A stretch of DNA of 7,553 nt, from positions 1-7,553 of the forward strand of contig JAQGMN010000022.1 of the NCBI GenBank assembly GCA_028292345.1, in the 5' to 3' direction. This document shows positions 1-7,000 of this stretch, piece by piece. The first letter of the stretch is position 1, and every line of letters starts with the position of its first letter. The notes below the pieces were generated by a model. That model had not been told where the DNA came from, made no database searches, and was given only the letters and a program-made list of their open reading frames with translations. This DNA is from Polaromonas sp. (lineage in GTDB: Bacteria; Pseudomonadota; Gammaproteobacteria; Burkholderiales; Burkholderiaceae_C). The position numbers and the translations under genes were made by a program.

Positions 1-544
1 CCGCGACGTCCGTCTTCGCATAAACGACCAACACGTCGGCATCCGGCCCGTTGGTGATCCACATCTTCGACCCGTTCAGCACATAGCGGTCGCCCTTCTT
101 CTCCGCCCGCGTGCGCATGCCGACGACGTCCGACCCCGCCCCCGGCTCGCTCATCGCCAGCGCCCCCACATGGGTCCCATCGATCAGCTTCGGCAAATAG
201 CGCCGCTTCTGGTCTTCGTTGCCGTTTCGAAAAATCTGGTTCACGCACAGGTTGGAGTGCGCCCCATACGACAGCCCCACCGAGGCGGACGCGCGCGAGA
301 TCTCTTCCATCGCCACGACGTGCTCCAGGTAGCCCATGCCGGCGCCGCCGTATTCCTCGCCCACAGTGATGCCCAGCACGCCGAGCGCACCCATCTTTTC
401 CCACAGGTCCATCGGGAACTGGTCATCGCGGTCCAGTTCGGCGGCGCGCGGCGCGATTTCAGCCTGCGCAAAGTCGCGCACCGTGTCGCGCAGCGCGTCG
501 ATGTCTTCGCCGAGCTGGAAATTGAGTCCTGGCATGTTGTTCAT
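1..544 (-). CDS. liuA: Isovaleryl-CoA dehydrogenase (acyl-CoA dehydrogenase family), C-terminus beyond window
   Basis: This flavoenzyme would oxidise isovaleryl-CoA to 3-methylcrotonyl-CoA in leucine catabolism, passing electrons to electron-transferring flavoprotein in the cytoplasm. The first 181 residues are visible, from an ATG at 542-544 down to the window edge. The N-terminal helical domain runs to about residue 125. It is followed by the family signature AMSEPGAGSDVVG (about 130-142), which contacts the flavin and substrate, and by the KMWITNG segment (160-166). The catalytic glutamate expected near residue 250 lies off the window. A purine-rich ribosome site (AAGAGA, complement of 555-560) sits about 10 bases upstream of the start. 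An in-frame ATG three codons later is an alternative start. The gene follows the thioesterase by 43 bases, so the two are probably co-transcribed. The isovaleryl assignment rests on N-terminal similarity plus the adjacent LiuR-like gene; another short or branched-chain acyl-CoA dehydrogenase is possible. Confidence 0.86.
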   Translation of the reverse strand, partial: MNNMPGLNFQLGEDIDALRDTVRDFAQAEIAPRAAELDRDDQFPMDLWEKMGALGVLGITVGEEYGGAGMGYLEHVVAMEEISRASASVGLSYGAHSNLCVNQIFRNGNEDQKRRYLPKLIDGTHVGALAMSEPGAGSDVVGMRTRAEKKGDRYVLNGSKMWITNGPDADVLVVYAKTDVA

Positions 545-587
545 GGTTGAAATGTCTCTTTTAAAAATTGATGAAGTCGCGCGAAAA

Positions 588-1031
588 TCAATAGGTCTTG
601 GGCACGGGCGCGAGGGTCTGCTGCATCACCGCGCAGGCGCTGGCCTTGCCGCCGCCATCGAGGTGCATCACTTCGGCAGTGGTCACGATGATGCGCTTGC
701 CCGCGCGGACCACACGGCCCACGGCGCGCAACTCGCCGCCGCCAAAACCGGCCAGGAAATTGACCTTGTATTCAACGGTGGTGACTTCCGTGTCGTCAGG
801 CAGCTGGGTCAGCGCCGCATAGCCGCCGGCAATGTCGGCCAGCGCGCCGATGGCGCCGCCATGAAAGCCGCCCTGCTGCTGGTTGACACGCTCCGAATAA
901 GGCAGCGCCACCTCGCACAGGCCGGGCTCGACCCGCACCAGCCGGGCACCCAGGTGCCGCATCAGCCCCTGGCGCATAAAACTTGCCTCGATCCGCTGGA
1001 ACAGCGCTGACGGCGCGGTGGATGCATCCAT
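588..1031 (-). CDS. PaaI-like hotdog-fold acyl-CoA thioesterase
   Basis: This 147-residue protein has the usual length of PaaI/YdiI-type thioesterases, which hydrolyse acyl- or aryl-CoA thioesters to free acid and CoA. The hotdog helix signature is clear: NQQQGGFHGGAIGALADIAGG at about residues 50-70, with the HGG turn and an acidic residue (Asp66) one helix later as in the family. The strand segment YKVNFLAGFGGGELRAVGRVV (about 88-108) is also typical. No signal peptide or membrane segment is present. The start is supported by AAGG (complement of 1039-1042) seven bases upstream. It lies downstream of a LiuR-type operator and 43 bases before liuA. This suggests a housekeeping role in the leucine/isovalerate operon, such as releasing CoA from accumulating branched-chain acyl-CoAs. 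Its true substrate cannot be read from the sequence. Confidence 0.88.
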   Translation of the reverse strand: MDASTAPSALFQRIEASFMRQGLMRHLGARLVRVEPGLCEVALPYSERVNQQQGGFHGGAIGALADIAGGYAALTQLPDDTEVTTVEYKVNFLAGFGGGELRAVGRVVRAGKRIIVTTAEVMHLDGGGKASACAVMQQTLAPVPKTY

Positions 1032-1077
1032 GAACAGGCCTTGTGAGAATGGGTTGAAGCTGCCTTGCAGACGGGCT

Positions 1078-1106
1078 TTTTTAGTTGACGTTTACGTAAA
1101 CGTCAA
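1078..1106 (-). promoter_or_regulatory. Candidate sigma70 promoter overlapping the operator, for the thioesterase-liuA genes
   Basis: On the minus strand, TTGACG (complement of 1101-1106) matches the -35 consensus in five of six positions. It is followed after exactly 17 bases by TAAAAA (complement of 1078-1083) as a -10 with four of six matches. Most of the operator would then occupy the spacer, where MerR-family regulators classically bind. A competing reading uses GATAAT (complement of 1106-1111) as the -10, which would put the operator over the transcription start. The sequence alone does not decide between them. Confidence 0.45.
1085..1106. promoter_or_regulatory. Perfect 22-bp palindromic operator, probable LiuR site before the thioesterase-liuA genes
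   Basis: The 22 bases form an exact inverted repeat with half-site TTGACGTTTAC and no spacer. It lies in the 82-base gap between the MerR-type regulator (stop at 1114) and the thioesterase (start at 1031). A 19/22 copy occurs upstream of the regulator gene. LiuR-type MerR regulators of proteobacterial branched-chain acyl-CoA catabolism are known to bind palindromes of this ACGT-rich kind. Assignment to this regulator is by proximity and duplication, not by a binding assay. Confidence 0.85.
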
Positions 1107-1113
1107 TTATCAC

Positions 1114-1509
1114 CTACTTTGACTTTTCAGCCTTCGAAAGCAGCATTCTGGCTTCTTTTTCACGGGCGCGGAGTTCGTCCAGATTGGCCTGCAGATCGAC
1201 CAGCTGCGCCTCGAGCTTTTGCCGGTGGTCGGCCAGGATCTGCAGGAATTTCCTCAGTTGCGGCGCCGTGTCGCGCGGGCTGTCGTAGGAGTCGATGATC
1301 TCCTTGGCCTCGGTCAGGGAAAGCCCCAGGCGCTTGGCGCGCAGCGTGAGCTTGAGCCGCGTGCGGTCGCGGGCCGAATAGACGCGGTTGCGCCCGCCCG
1401 GCCCTTCGCGCTCGGGCTGCAGCAGGCCCATGTCTTCATAAAAGCGCATGGCGCGGGTGGTCAGGTCAAACTCTTTGGCGAGATCGCTGATGGTGTAGGT
1501 AGTGGCCAT
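1114..1509 (-). CDS. liuR: MerR-family transcriptional regulator of leucine/isovalerate utilisation (LiuR-like)
   Basis: This 131-residue cytoplasmic regulator begins with the MerR winged helix-turn-helix: YTISDLAKEFDLTTRAMRFY (5-24), then the EDMGLLQPER segment and the R-x-Y wing near 42-44. A long dimerising coiled coil rich in Leu, Lys and Glu follows from about residue 85 to the C-terminus. It contains no cysteine, which argues against a metal- or redox-sensing MerR type and fits the LiuR branch that responds to branched-chain acyl-CoA intermediates. The start chosen is the ATG at 1507-1509, because the family's conserved N-terminus begins there. A GTG at 1543-1545 would add an atypical MCCCSLGPLLLF leader. 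Neither start has a strong ribosome site. A probable autoregulatory operator lies 78 bases upstream. The same motif lies just downstream of the gene, ahead of the thioesterase and liuA. The LiuR name rests on sequence type and context. Confidence 0.85.
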   Translation of the reverse strand: MATTYTISDLAKEFDLTTRAMRFYEDMGLLQPEREGPGGRNRVYSARDRTRLKLTLRAKRLGLSLTEAKEIIDSYDSPRDTAPQLRKFLQILADHRQKLEAQLVDLQANLDELRAREKEARMLLSKAEKSK

Positions 1510-1587
1510 GAAGAGAAGAAGAGGCCCAAGGGAGCAGCAGCACACTGTCGAAAACCGGTACCGTGCCGCAACCGCAATCCGTGGCGT

Positions 1588-1609
1588 CTTACGTTGACGT
1601 AAACGTCAA
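1588..1609. promoter_or_regulatory. Second LiuR-type operator, upstream of the regulator gene
   Basis: Read on the minus strand, this site matches the perfect 22-bp palindrome at 1085-1106 in 19 of 22 positions. The mismatches are at its 14th, 20th and 22nd bases. It also contains an inner inverted repeat, TTGACGT-TT-ACGTCAA (complement of 1594-1609). It lies 78 bases before the regulator's ATG, which suggests autoregulation. The centres of the two operators are about 503 bases apart on either side of the gene. Confidence 0.78.
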
Positions 1610-1614
1610 ATATA
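1609..1614 (-). promoter_or_regulatory. Possible -10 box of the regulator gene promoter
   Basis: TATATT (complement of 1609-1614) abuts the upstream operator and shares its last base with the operator's first base. The same arrangement is seen with GATAAT at the downstream operator. No good -35 hexamer is visible 16-18 bases further upstream, so this is a weak candidate. Confidence 0.3.
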
Positions 1615-1676
1615 ACGTGAATGGAGGAAGCCGGCCTGCAGGCGCCGCGCAACTCCGCCGACAGGCAAAACCAGGG

Positions 1677-3236
1677 TCAGGAATTGGCGGGTAGCGCCTG
1701 CGGCAGCGACATGAAAAAGCTTGCCCCCATCTGGTCGGCGCTTTCAGCCCATACCGTTCCGCCATGCACCTGCGCCACCCGCTTGATGATGGCCAGCCCC
1801 AGGCCGTTTCCCGGAAAGTCGGCCGAAGAGTGCAGGCGCTGGAACGCCGTGAACAGGTTGCCGCTGTAGACCGGATCGAATCCCGCGCCGTTGTCCGCCA
1901 CCATCAGCACCCGTTCGCCCGGCAGCTTGCCGGGCAGCAGCCCGACCTTGATCCAGGCCTCGCTCTTTTTGGCAGTGAATTTCCACGCATTGTCGAGCAG
2001 GCAGAACAGGGCGATGGTCAAAAGACCCCGGTTCCCGACAAGCATCAGGCTGCCATCCAACTCGACCGTCACATCCCGGTCGGGATCGAGCTTGCGCAGG
2101 TCGGCCAACAGGGTGCGACAGACGGGCGCCAGGTCAACCATTTCCGGCGTGCCGGTGCGAAGCGGCAGCTGGGCCAGCGTTCGCAAGTCATCCACCAGCC
2201 TGGCCAGCTGGCTGATGCTGGCCTGAATGCGCCTGACGTAATGCAGGCCCTGATCGTCCAGGACCGGCGAATACTTTTCAGCCAGCCTGGTCGCAAAACC
2301 CTGGGCCACATGCAGGGAGTCCTGCAGGTCGGAAGATACCGCCTGGGTGAAGGTCAGCAGGTCGTGCCGGACATTTTTCAGTTCGGCCTGCTGCGCCAGC
2401 AGGGTCTGCTGCAGCTCGGCATTGGATTTCTTGAGGACCGTGTCGGCCATGTGCCGGTCGCTGATGTCAGCCAGGCTGACCAGCACCGCCTGATGGCCAT
2501 CCCACTTGACCTGGCTCCAGGCGAGCTCGACCAGCACTTCCTTGCCGTCCCTTATTTTCTGCCGGCACAATCGCATCTCGGACTGGCCTTCCTTGCCCGT
2601 GTGCAGCGAATGCAGCAGTTCGGCGCCTTCTCCCTCGGGAAAAAGCGCCTCCATCCCGAGCGACATGAAGGTCTTGCGCGCAATGCCGTAAAACCTGATG
2701 GCCGCCTGGTTGACTGCAAAGATTTGTAGCGAAGCCCGGTCGAACACCCACATGACATTCGGATTGGCTTCAAAGATCAGCTGGTTGTAGCGCTTGCTGT
2801 CTTCCAGCAGGCGCTGGTACTTCTGCGCCGGTCCCGCTTCGCGCAGGTTGACGATGTAACCGGCGGCGCATCGACGCAGCGTGTATTCGACCCAGCTGTT
2901 TTCAAAGCTTTCATGGGCGACAAAAACATATTGATCGGAAACGGCAAGCGCCAGTTCGGCCGCCTCTTCATGCTGGCTGGCGATGTCCTGCGATACGGCA
3001 TCCCAGAGGCTGTAGCCGCTGAGTGCGGATAGGGAGGTGTGGAGGAATCCCAGCGCCCTTGGATTGGCGTCAACAATGGCCAGCTGCTGATCAAGCAGTA
3101 CGATGCCGTCCAGCGTCAGGTCCGCAACGCCCCATTCCTGTCGTGCTGGCGGCAGGATGGCGCTGACATCATGCGGTTGTGTATCGGCCACGGAACCAGC
3201 TGGAGTCAACCTGAACTTGTCCAGAATTCGGATCAT
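1677..3236 (-). CDS. Soluble dual-PAS histidine-kinase-like protein lacking the phospho-accepting histidine
   Basis: This 519-residue cytoplasmic protein has no membrane segment or signal peptide. A first PAS domain spans roughly residues 36-132 and a second roughly 145-262, ending in LADISDRH. A coiled linker (265-290) leads to a kinase-like core. The dimerisation helix reads FTQAVSSDLQDSL (296-308). It aligns with FSYSVSHDLRSPL of the large neighbouring kinase, so the acceptor His is Ser302 (codon at 2331-2333) and the conserved Pro is Ser307. The ATP lid region is well kept: DNAWKF (415-420), DNGAGFD (448-454), FQRLH (465-469) and GNGLGLA (476-482). The first Asn of the N-box is replaced by Cys412. 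It may therefore bind ATP yet not autophosphorylate at the usual place, acting as a pseudokinase or a heterodimer partner. It starts 55 bases after the response regulator and is probably co-transcribed with it. The ribosome site is weak. The family is secure; the mechanism is inferred. Confidence 0.87.
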   Translation of the reverse strand: MIRILDKFRLTPAGSVADTQPHDVSAILPPARQEWGVADLTLDGIVLLDQQLAIVDANPRALGFLHTSLSALSGYSLWDAVSQDIASQHEEAAELALAVSDQYVFVAHESFENSWVEYTLRRCAAGYIVNLREAGPAQKYQRLLEDSKRYNQLIFEANPNVMWVFDRASLQIFAVNQAAIRFYGIARKTFMSLGMEALFPEGEGAELLHSLHTGKEGQSEMRLCRQKIRDGKEVLVELAWSQVKWDGHQAVLVSLADISDRHMADTVLKKSNAELQQTLLAQQAELKNVRHDLLTFTQAVSSDLQDSLHVAQGFATRLAEKYSPVLDDQGLHYVRRIQASISQLARLVDDLRTLAQLPLRTGTPEMVDLAPVCRTLLADLRKLDPDRDVTVELDGSLMLVGNRGLLTIALFCLLDNAWKFTAKKSEAWIKVGLLPGKLPGERVLMVADNGAGFDPVYSGNLFTAFQRLHSSADFPGNGLGLAIIKRVAQVHGGTVWAESADQMGASFFMSLPQALPANS

Positions 3237-3291
3237 GGCGGAAAGACGGACGTGGCGAGTGAAAGACTGCAGGATTCATGCGGCAAGCCGA

Positions 3292-3933
3292 TCAGCGCCA
3301 CTTGGCATTGGCCATGACCAGTGCGGTGACATAGCCTTGCAGCCAGTCGAAATTGACCGGCTTTTGAATCATGCGCGCCTGTGGCGGCAGCCCGCCACGA
3401 GCGGCAATGGCTTCCACCGCCATACCGCTGATCACGACGATCTGCATGTCTGCCAGTTGCTGGTTGCGCTTGATGGTCCTGAGCATTTCGATGCCATCGA
3501 CGCCCGGCATCGACAGGTCGGCAATGAGCAGGTCCGGCCGCATGCTGGCAATGTCCATCAGCGCGTCCAGCGCCGACGGCATCCAGGTGCAGTCAACCGG
3601 CAGGTCCCATTCGTCGAAATGGCACCGGTACAGGTCACGCGTCGCCTCGTCGTCCTCGACCACCAGCACGCGCAAGCGGTGCTTGGGGTGAAGGTCGGCG
3701 CGCGAAAGTTGCGGACTGTGCTTGGCCAGATAGGCGTTGAGCGACTGCAGGGCTATGCGCCGGTGACCGCCCAGCGTTTTCCAGGCATCGATCTCGCCTT
3801 TTTCGACCAGCGACTGAACTGTCGCCACAGACAAACCCAGCACCTTGGCCGCATAGCTTGTCCCGCAGTAATCATCACTTGAGAAATCACTGGCCGTGAT
3901 GGCGGCTTCGAAAGTTTTTGGTTCACGCGACAT
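3292..3933 (-). CDS. Response regulator with N-terminal excisionase/MerR-like HTH and C-terminal receiver
   Basis: This 213-residue protein has a DNA-binding domain first and a receiver second. Residues about 23-72 hold a winged-helix of the excisionase/MerR-like type: TSYAAKVLGLSVATVQSLVE, then the wing signature TLGGHRRI. The receiver occupies about 88-200, with RVLVVEDDE (acid pocket residues 93-95), Asp139 in IADLSMPG as phospho-acceptor, Ser169 in VVISG as the switch residue and Lys191 in QKPV. All residues needed for phosphorylation are present. The ATG at 3931-3933 was chosen over an adjacent TTG codon at 3934-3936; no strong ribosome site serves either. It lies between an intact sensor kinase gene and a pseudokinase gene on the same strand, which makes it the natural target of the former. 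Most DNA-binding response regulators have the receiver first, so this order is unusual. The target promoters are unknown. Confidence 0.88.
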   Translation of the reverse strand: MSREPKTFEAAITASDFSSDDYCGTSYAAKVLGLSVATVQSLVEKGEIDAWKTLGGHRRIALQSLNAYLAKHSPQLSRADLHPKHRLRVLVVEDDEATRDLYRCHFDEWDLPVDCTWMPSALDALMDIASMRPDLLIADLSMPGVDGIEMLRTIKRNQQLADMQIVVISGMAVEAIAARGGLPPQARMIQKPVNFDWLQGYVTALVMANAKWR

Positions 3934-4070
3934 CAATGGACTTTAAATGGTTTGAATTTGTCACAGTTGTAATCTTAATCAGTTTCGTGAGTTTTATTTG
4001 GGCGGGAGCAAAATTCCCACAGGAATACACATATAGACAACGCTACAGACCACAACGGAGCTTGCATTTG
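3934..4070. other. AT-rich intergenic spacer between sensor kinase and response regulator genes
   Basis: This 137-base gap is clearly richer in A and T than the coding sequence around it, as expected for a regulatory spacer. On the minus strand it includes GGGA and TCCC arms around a T-rich loop (about 4004-4018), too short to call a terminator. No -35/-10 pair of good quality was found. It may hold the promoter of the response regulator and pseudokinase genes. A plus-strand reading frame begins at 3936 but lacks a ribosome site. Confidence 0.4.
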
Positions 4071-7000
4071 CTACGACAGCGTGAAAAAGAACGTGGCGCC
4101 GCATGCCGGCGCTGACTCTGCCCATACCCGGCCGCCATGCCGCCTGATGACGCGGCTGACGGTGGCCAGCCCGATACCCGTTCCCAAAAACTCCGAGACC
4201 GTGTGCAGCCGCTGGAAGGGACGAAAAAGCTTGTCGGCATAGGCCATGTCAAAGCCCGCGCCGTTGTCTTTGATAAAAAACACCGGAACACCGGCAAGGT
4301 GGTATTGCTGCCCCACGCTGATTTCAGCATTTGCTGTTTTCGCGGTGAACTTCCAGGCGTTGGCCAGCAGGTTTTCCATCACGACCTTGAGAAGCCGCTC
4401 ATCGCCATGCGCCTGCAGTCCGGCTTCGACCGTCACCGTCACCTGCCGATCGGGCTGGCGGGTGCTGCATTCTTCCAGCAGCTTGCGCGCCATGAGCGAC
4501 AGGTCCACCGGCGTGGCATGCAGGGGCGCACGCGAGACTTGAGACAGGGACAGCAAATCCTCGATCAACTGGCCCATTTGTGCCACACCTGCCTGGATGC
4601 GCATCAGGTAATGACCCGCTTTTTCACTGGCATCGCCGGCCAATTGCGGCACCAGTTGCTTGGCAAGCAACCTGCTGAAGCCGTCAATGGTATTGAGCGG
4701 CGAGCGAAGGTCATGGGACACGGAATAAGAAAAGGCTTCAAGTTCCTGATTGGACAGGCGCAGAGCCGCTTCAATGGCCTTGATTTCCGTGATGTCCGCA
4801 TCGATTCCCACCCAGAAGGCCACCTCACCGTGGTCGTCCAGCACCGGGGATGCCCGGTAAGCCATGGTGTGAAAACTGCCATCGCTTGCCTTCAAGCGCC
4901 GGAGTCCGGCGTACGGGGACTGGTCGGCCCGGGAAACGGCCCATGTGTTCTTGATGCCCGCGACATCTTCCGGATGAATGGCCGCCAGCCATTGGCAGCC
5001 GGTCCAGTCCTTCAACGTTCCGCCCATCAGGTCGAACCATGCGCGGTTGAAGTAGGTGGCGCGCCCGTCCGGGCTGGCCGTCCAGACCATCTGGGGGGCC
5101 TGCTCGGCCAGGGCCCGGAACAATGCCTCCTGGCGACCGAGCGCAGCAGTGCGTTCAGCCACCTTTTGTTCCAGCCCCTCATTGAGCTGGCCGATTTCCT
5201 CGAGAAGCCTGGAGTTTTCCAGGCCGGCAGAAGCCAGGTGGCTCAGTTCCAGGGCGACGTATTCATCCTCCTTGGTGAACTCGCCTTCATATTTGTCGGA
5301 CAGTTGCAGGACACCGATATTTTTTCCGTCCCGGCCCGTCAGCGGGACGGCCAGCCAGCCCCGCATGGGAAGGGGCGTTTCACTCTGGCTGCCAAAATCC
5401 TGCCAGCCGGGATGGGCTTCAAGCTGGGCCTGGGTCATCCGCAGGGAACGGTTGTTCTCGCGCACGACGGCATAGACGGCGCTGCCGTCGGTCGGTTTCA
5501 TCAAGCTTCGATAGGCTTCGTACTTTTCCGAGAGTGACAGCGCATGCATGGCTTGCGGGCGCATGCTGTCGGCGGTCAAATATACGGCCGCCTGGTGCGC
5601 GCCAATGACGCCCCGCGCCTGGTCGGCAATCTCCTGCATGGTGCCTTCGAGCGTCCGGTGCCAGACGATGGCCTGGGCAGCGTCTGCCGCGCGCTGAAGG
5701 GTGAACAGGTATTCCTGCGTCTCCCTTTCGCTTTTTTCCTGGGCGGTCTTGTCCAGCGCGATGACAAACCGCGCACTCCGGCCGGCATATGCAACCGGCT
5801 GGGAAACCGTCTCGACCGCGAACAGCGAGCCGTCCTTGCGCAAATCGTGCCACACCGCATTTTGTCGCAGGGGCTCGCCCAGCCACTGGCGCAGTTCCTC
5901 ATGCTCGGCGGCCGGCCGGATGTCAAAAATGCGCATCGACAGGAATTCGGTTTCCGAATACCCATAGGCCTGGCAGGCGGCCTGGTTCACGGCGAGAAAT
6001 CCGTTCGTCGCCACGTCATAGACCCACATGGCCACGGGCGCCTTGTTGAAGAGGGCGGCATAGCGCTGCTCGCTATTGACCAGGGCTTGCTCGGCCCGCT
6101 TGCGCTCGGTGATGTCGCGTTCGACGGCCACCCAGTGGGTGAACCGGCCCTGGTCGTTGGCAATGGGAACAATGTCCATCTCGACCCAGAATTCGCTCCC
6201 GCTTTTGGTGTAGTTGACCAGTTCGGACCGGACAGGCTGCCATTTTTCGAGCTTTCCCCGTATCCGGTCAAGTTCGCCGCGCTGGGTGTTGATGCCCTGC
6301 AGCAGGCGCGGCGACTTTCCCAGGGCCTCTTCGCGGCTGTAGCCTGTCAGGCGCTCGAAGGCGTCATTGACAAACACGATGCGCGGTCCCGGCGCCTCGA
6401 CCGGCTCGGCTTCGGTGATCATCACCACGTCGTTCAGGCGGGAAATACAGGTTTCCAGCAGGCGCGCATGCGCATGCGCCTGCTGCTGCGCGGTGATGTC
6501 CTGAATCATCCCCATCAGGCGCACGACCTTGCCGTTTTCGAGCAGGGCATGCCCCTGGACGCGAACCCAGATCGGCTGTCCTGCAGCGGTGACCAGGGGA
6601 AGTTCGACGTCCCATGGGGTTGCGTCGTCGATGGCTGACCGGACTGCCGCTGCCATGACGGGCCGGGCTTCAGTTTCGAAAAAATTGACGGCGTCTTCAA
6701 AGCTGACGTCCCGCGACGGATCGACCCCATGAATGCGGTAGGTTTCTTCCGACCAGCAGGGCGTCATGGTGTCCACAAGCAATTCCCAGCTTCCCACCTT
6801 GGCCAGCGCGCCTGTGCGCTTCAGCAGTTCGGTGCTGCGAAAAAAGGCCAGTTCGGCATTCTTGCGCGCCGTGATGTCCTGGATCACCCCGGTGCGCTGC
6901 AGTGATTGCCCGGCTTCGCTGCGACTGGCCAGGCCGAATTGATGAATCCAGCGGACATGCCCGCCACGCAGGACCACGCGGAACTCGATGTCGAGCTTGG

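Noticed and set aside
336..1010. Long plus-strand open frame of 224 codons across the liuA-thioesterase junction
   Set aside because: It lies antisense to two well-recognised genes, has low-complexity GC-driven composition and resembles no domain; it is a shadow frame.
1510..1545. Twelve-residue extension of the LiuR-like regulator from a GTG codon
   Set aside because: The Cys-rich MCCCSLGPLLLF leader is not typical of the family, and the conserved N-terminus begins at the ATG at 1507-1509.
1621..1676. Possible terminator after the pseudokinase gene
   Set aside because: There are GC-rich partial inverted repeats around GCCTGCAGGC but no following U-run on the minus strand, so no intrinsic terminator can be supported.
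4137..5537. Plus-strand open frame of 466 codons opposite the large kinase
   Set aside because: The minus strand here encodes clear GAF, PAS, HisKA and HATPase motifs. The plus frame shows no recognisable domain and arises from GC-rich codon bias.
6462..6479. Alternating purine-pyrimidine tract (GCGCGCATGCGCATGCGC), possible Z-DNA or repeat
   Set aside because: It lies inside the kinase gene, where it encodes an Ala-His-Ala-His-Ala-Arg linker after a PAS domain; coding explains it.
5544..6638. Plus-strand open frame of 364 codons opposite the PAS domains
   Set aside because: Same reason: antisense to conserved PAS domains, with no ribosome site or known motif.
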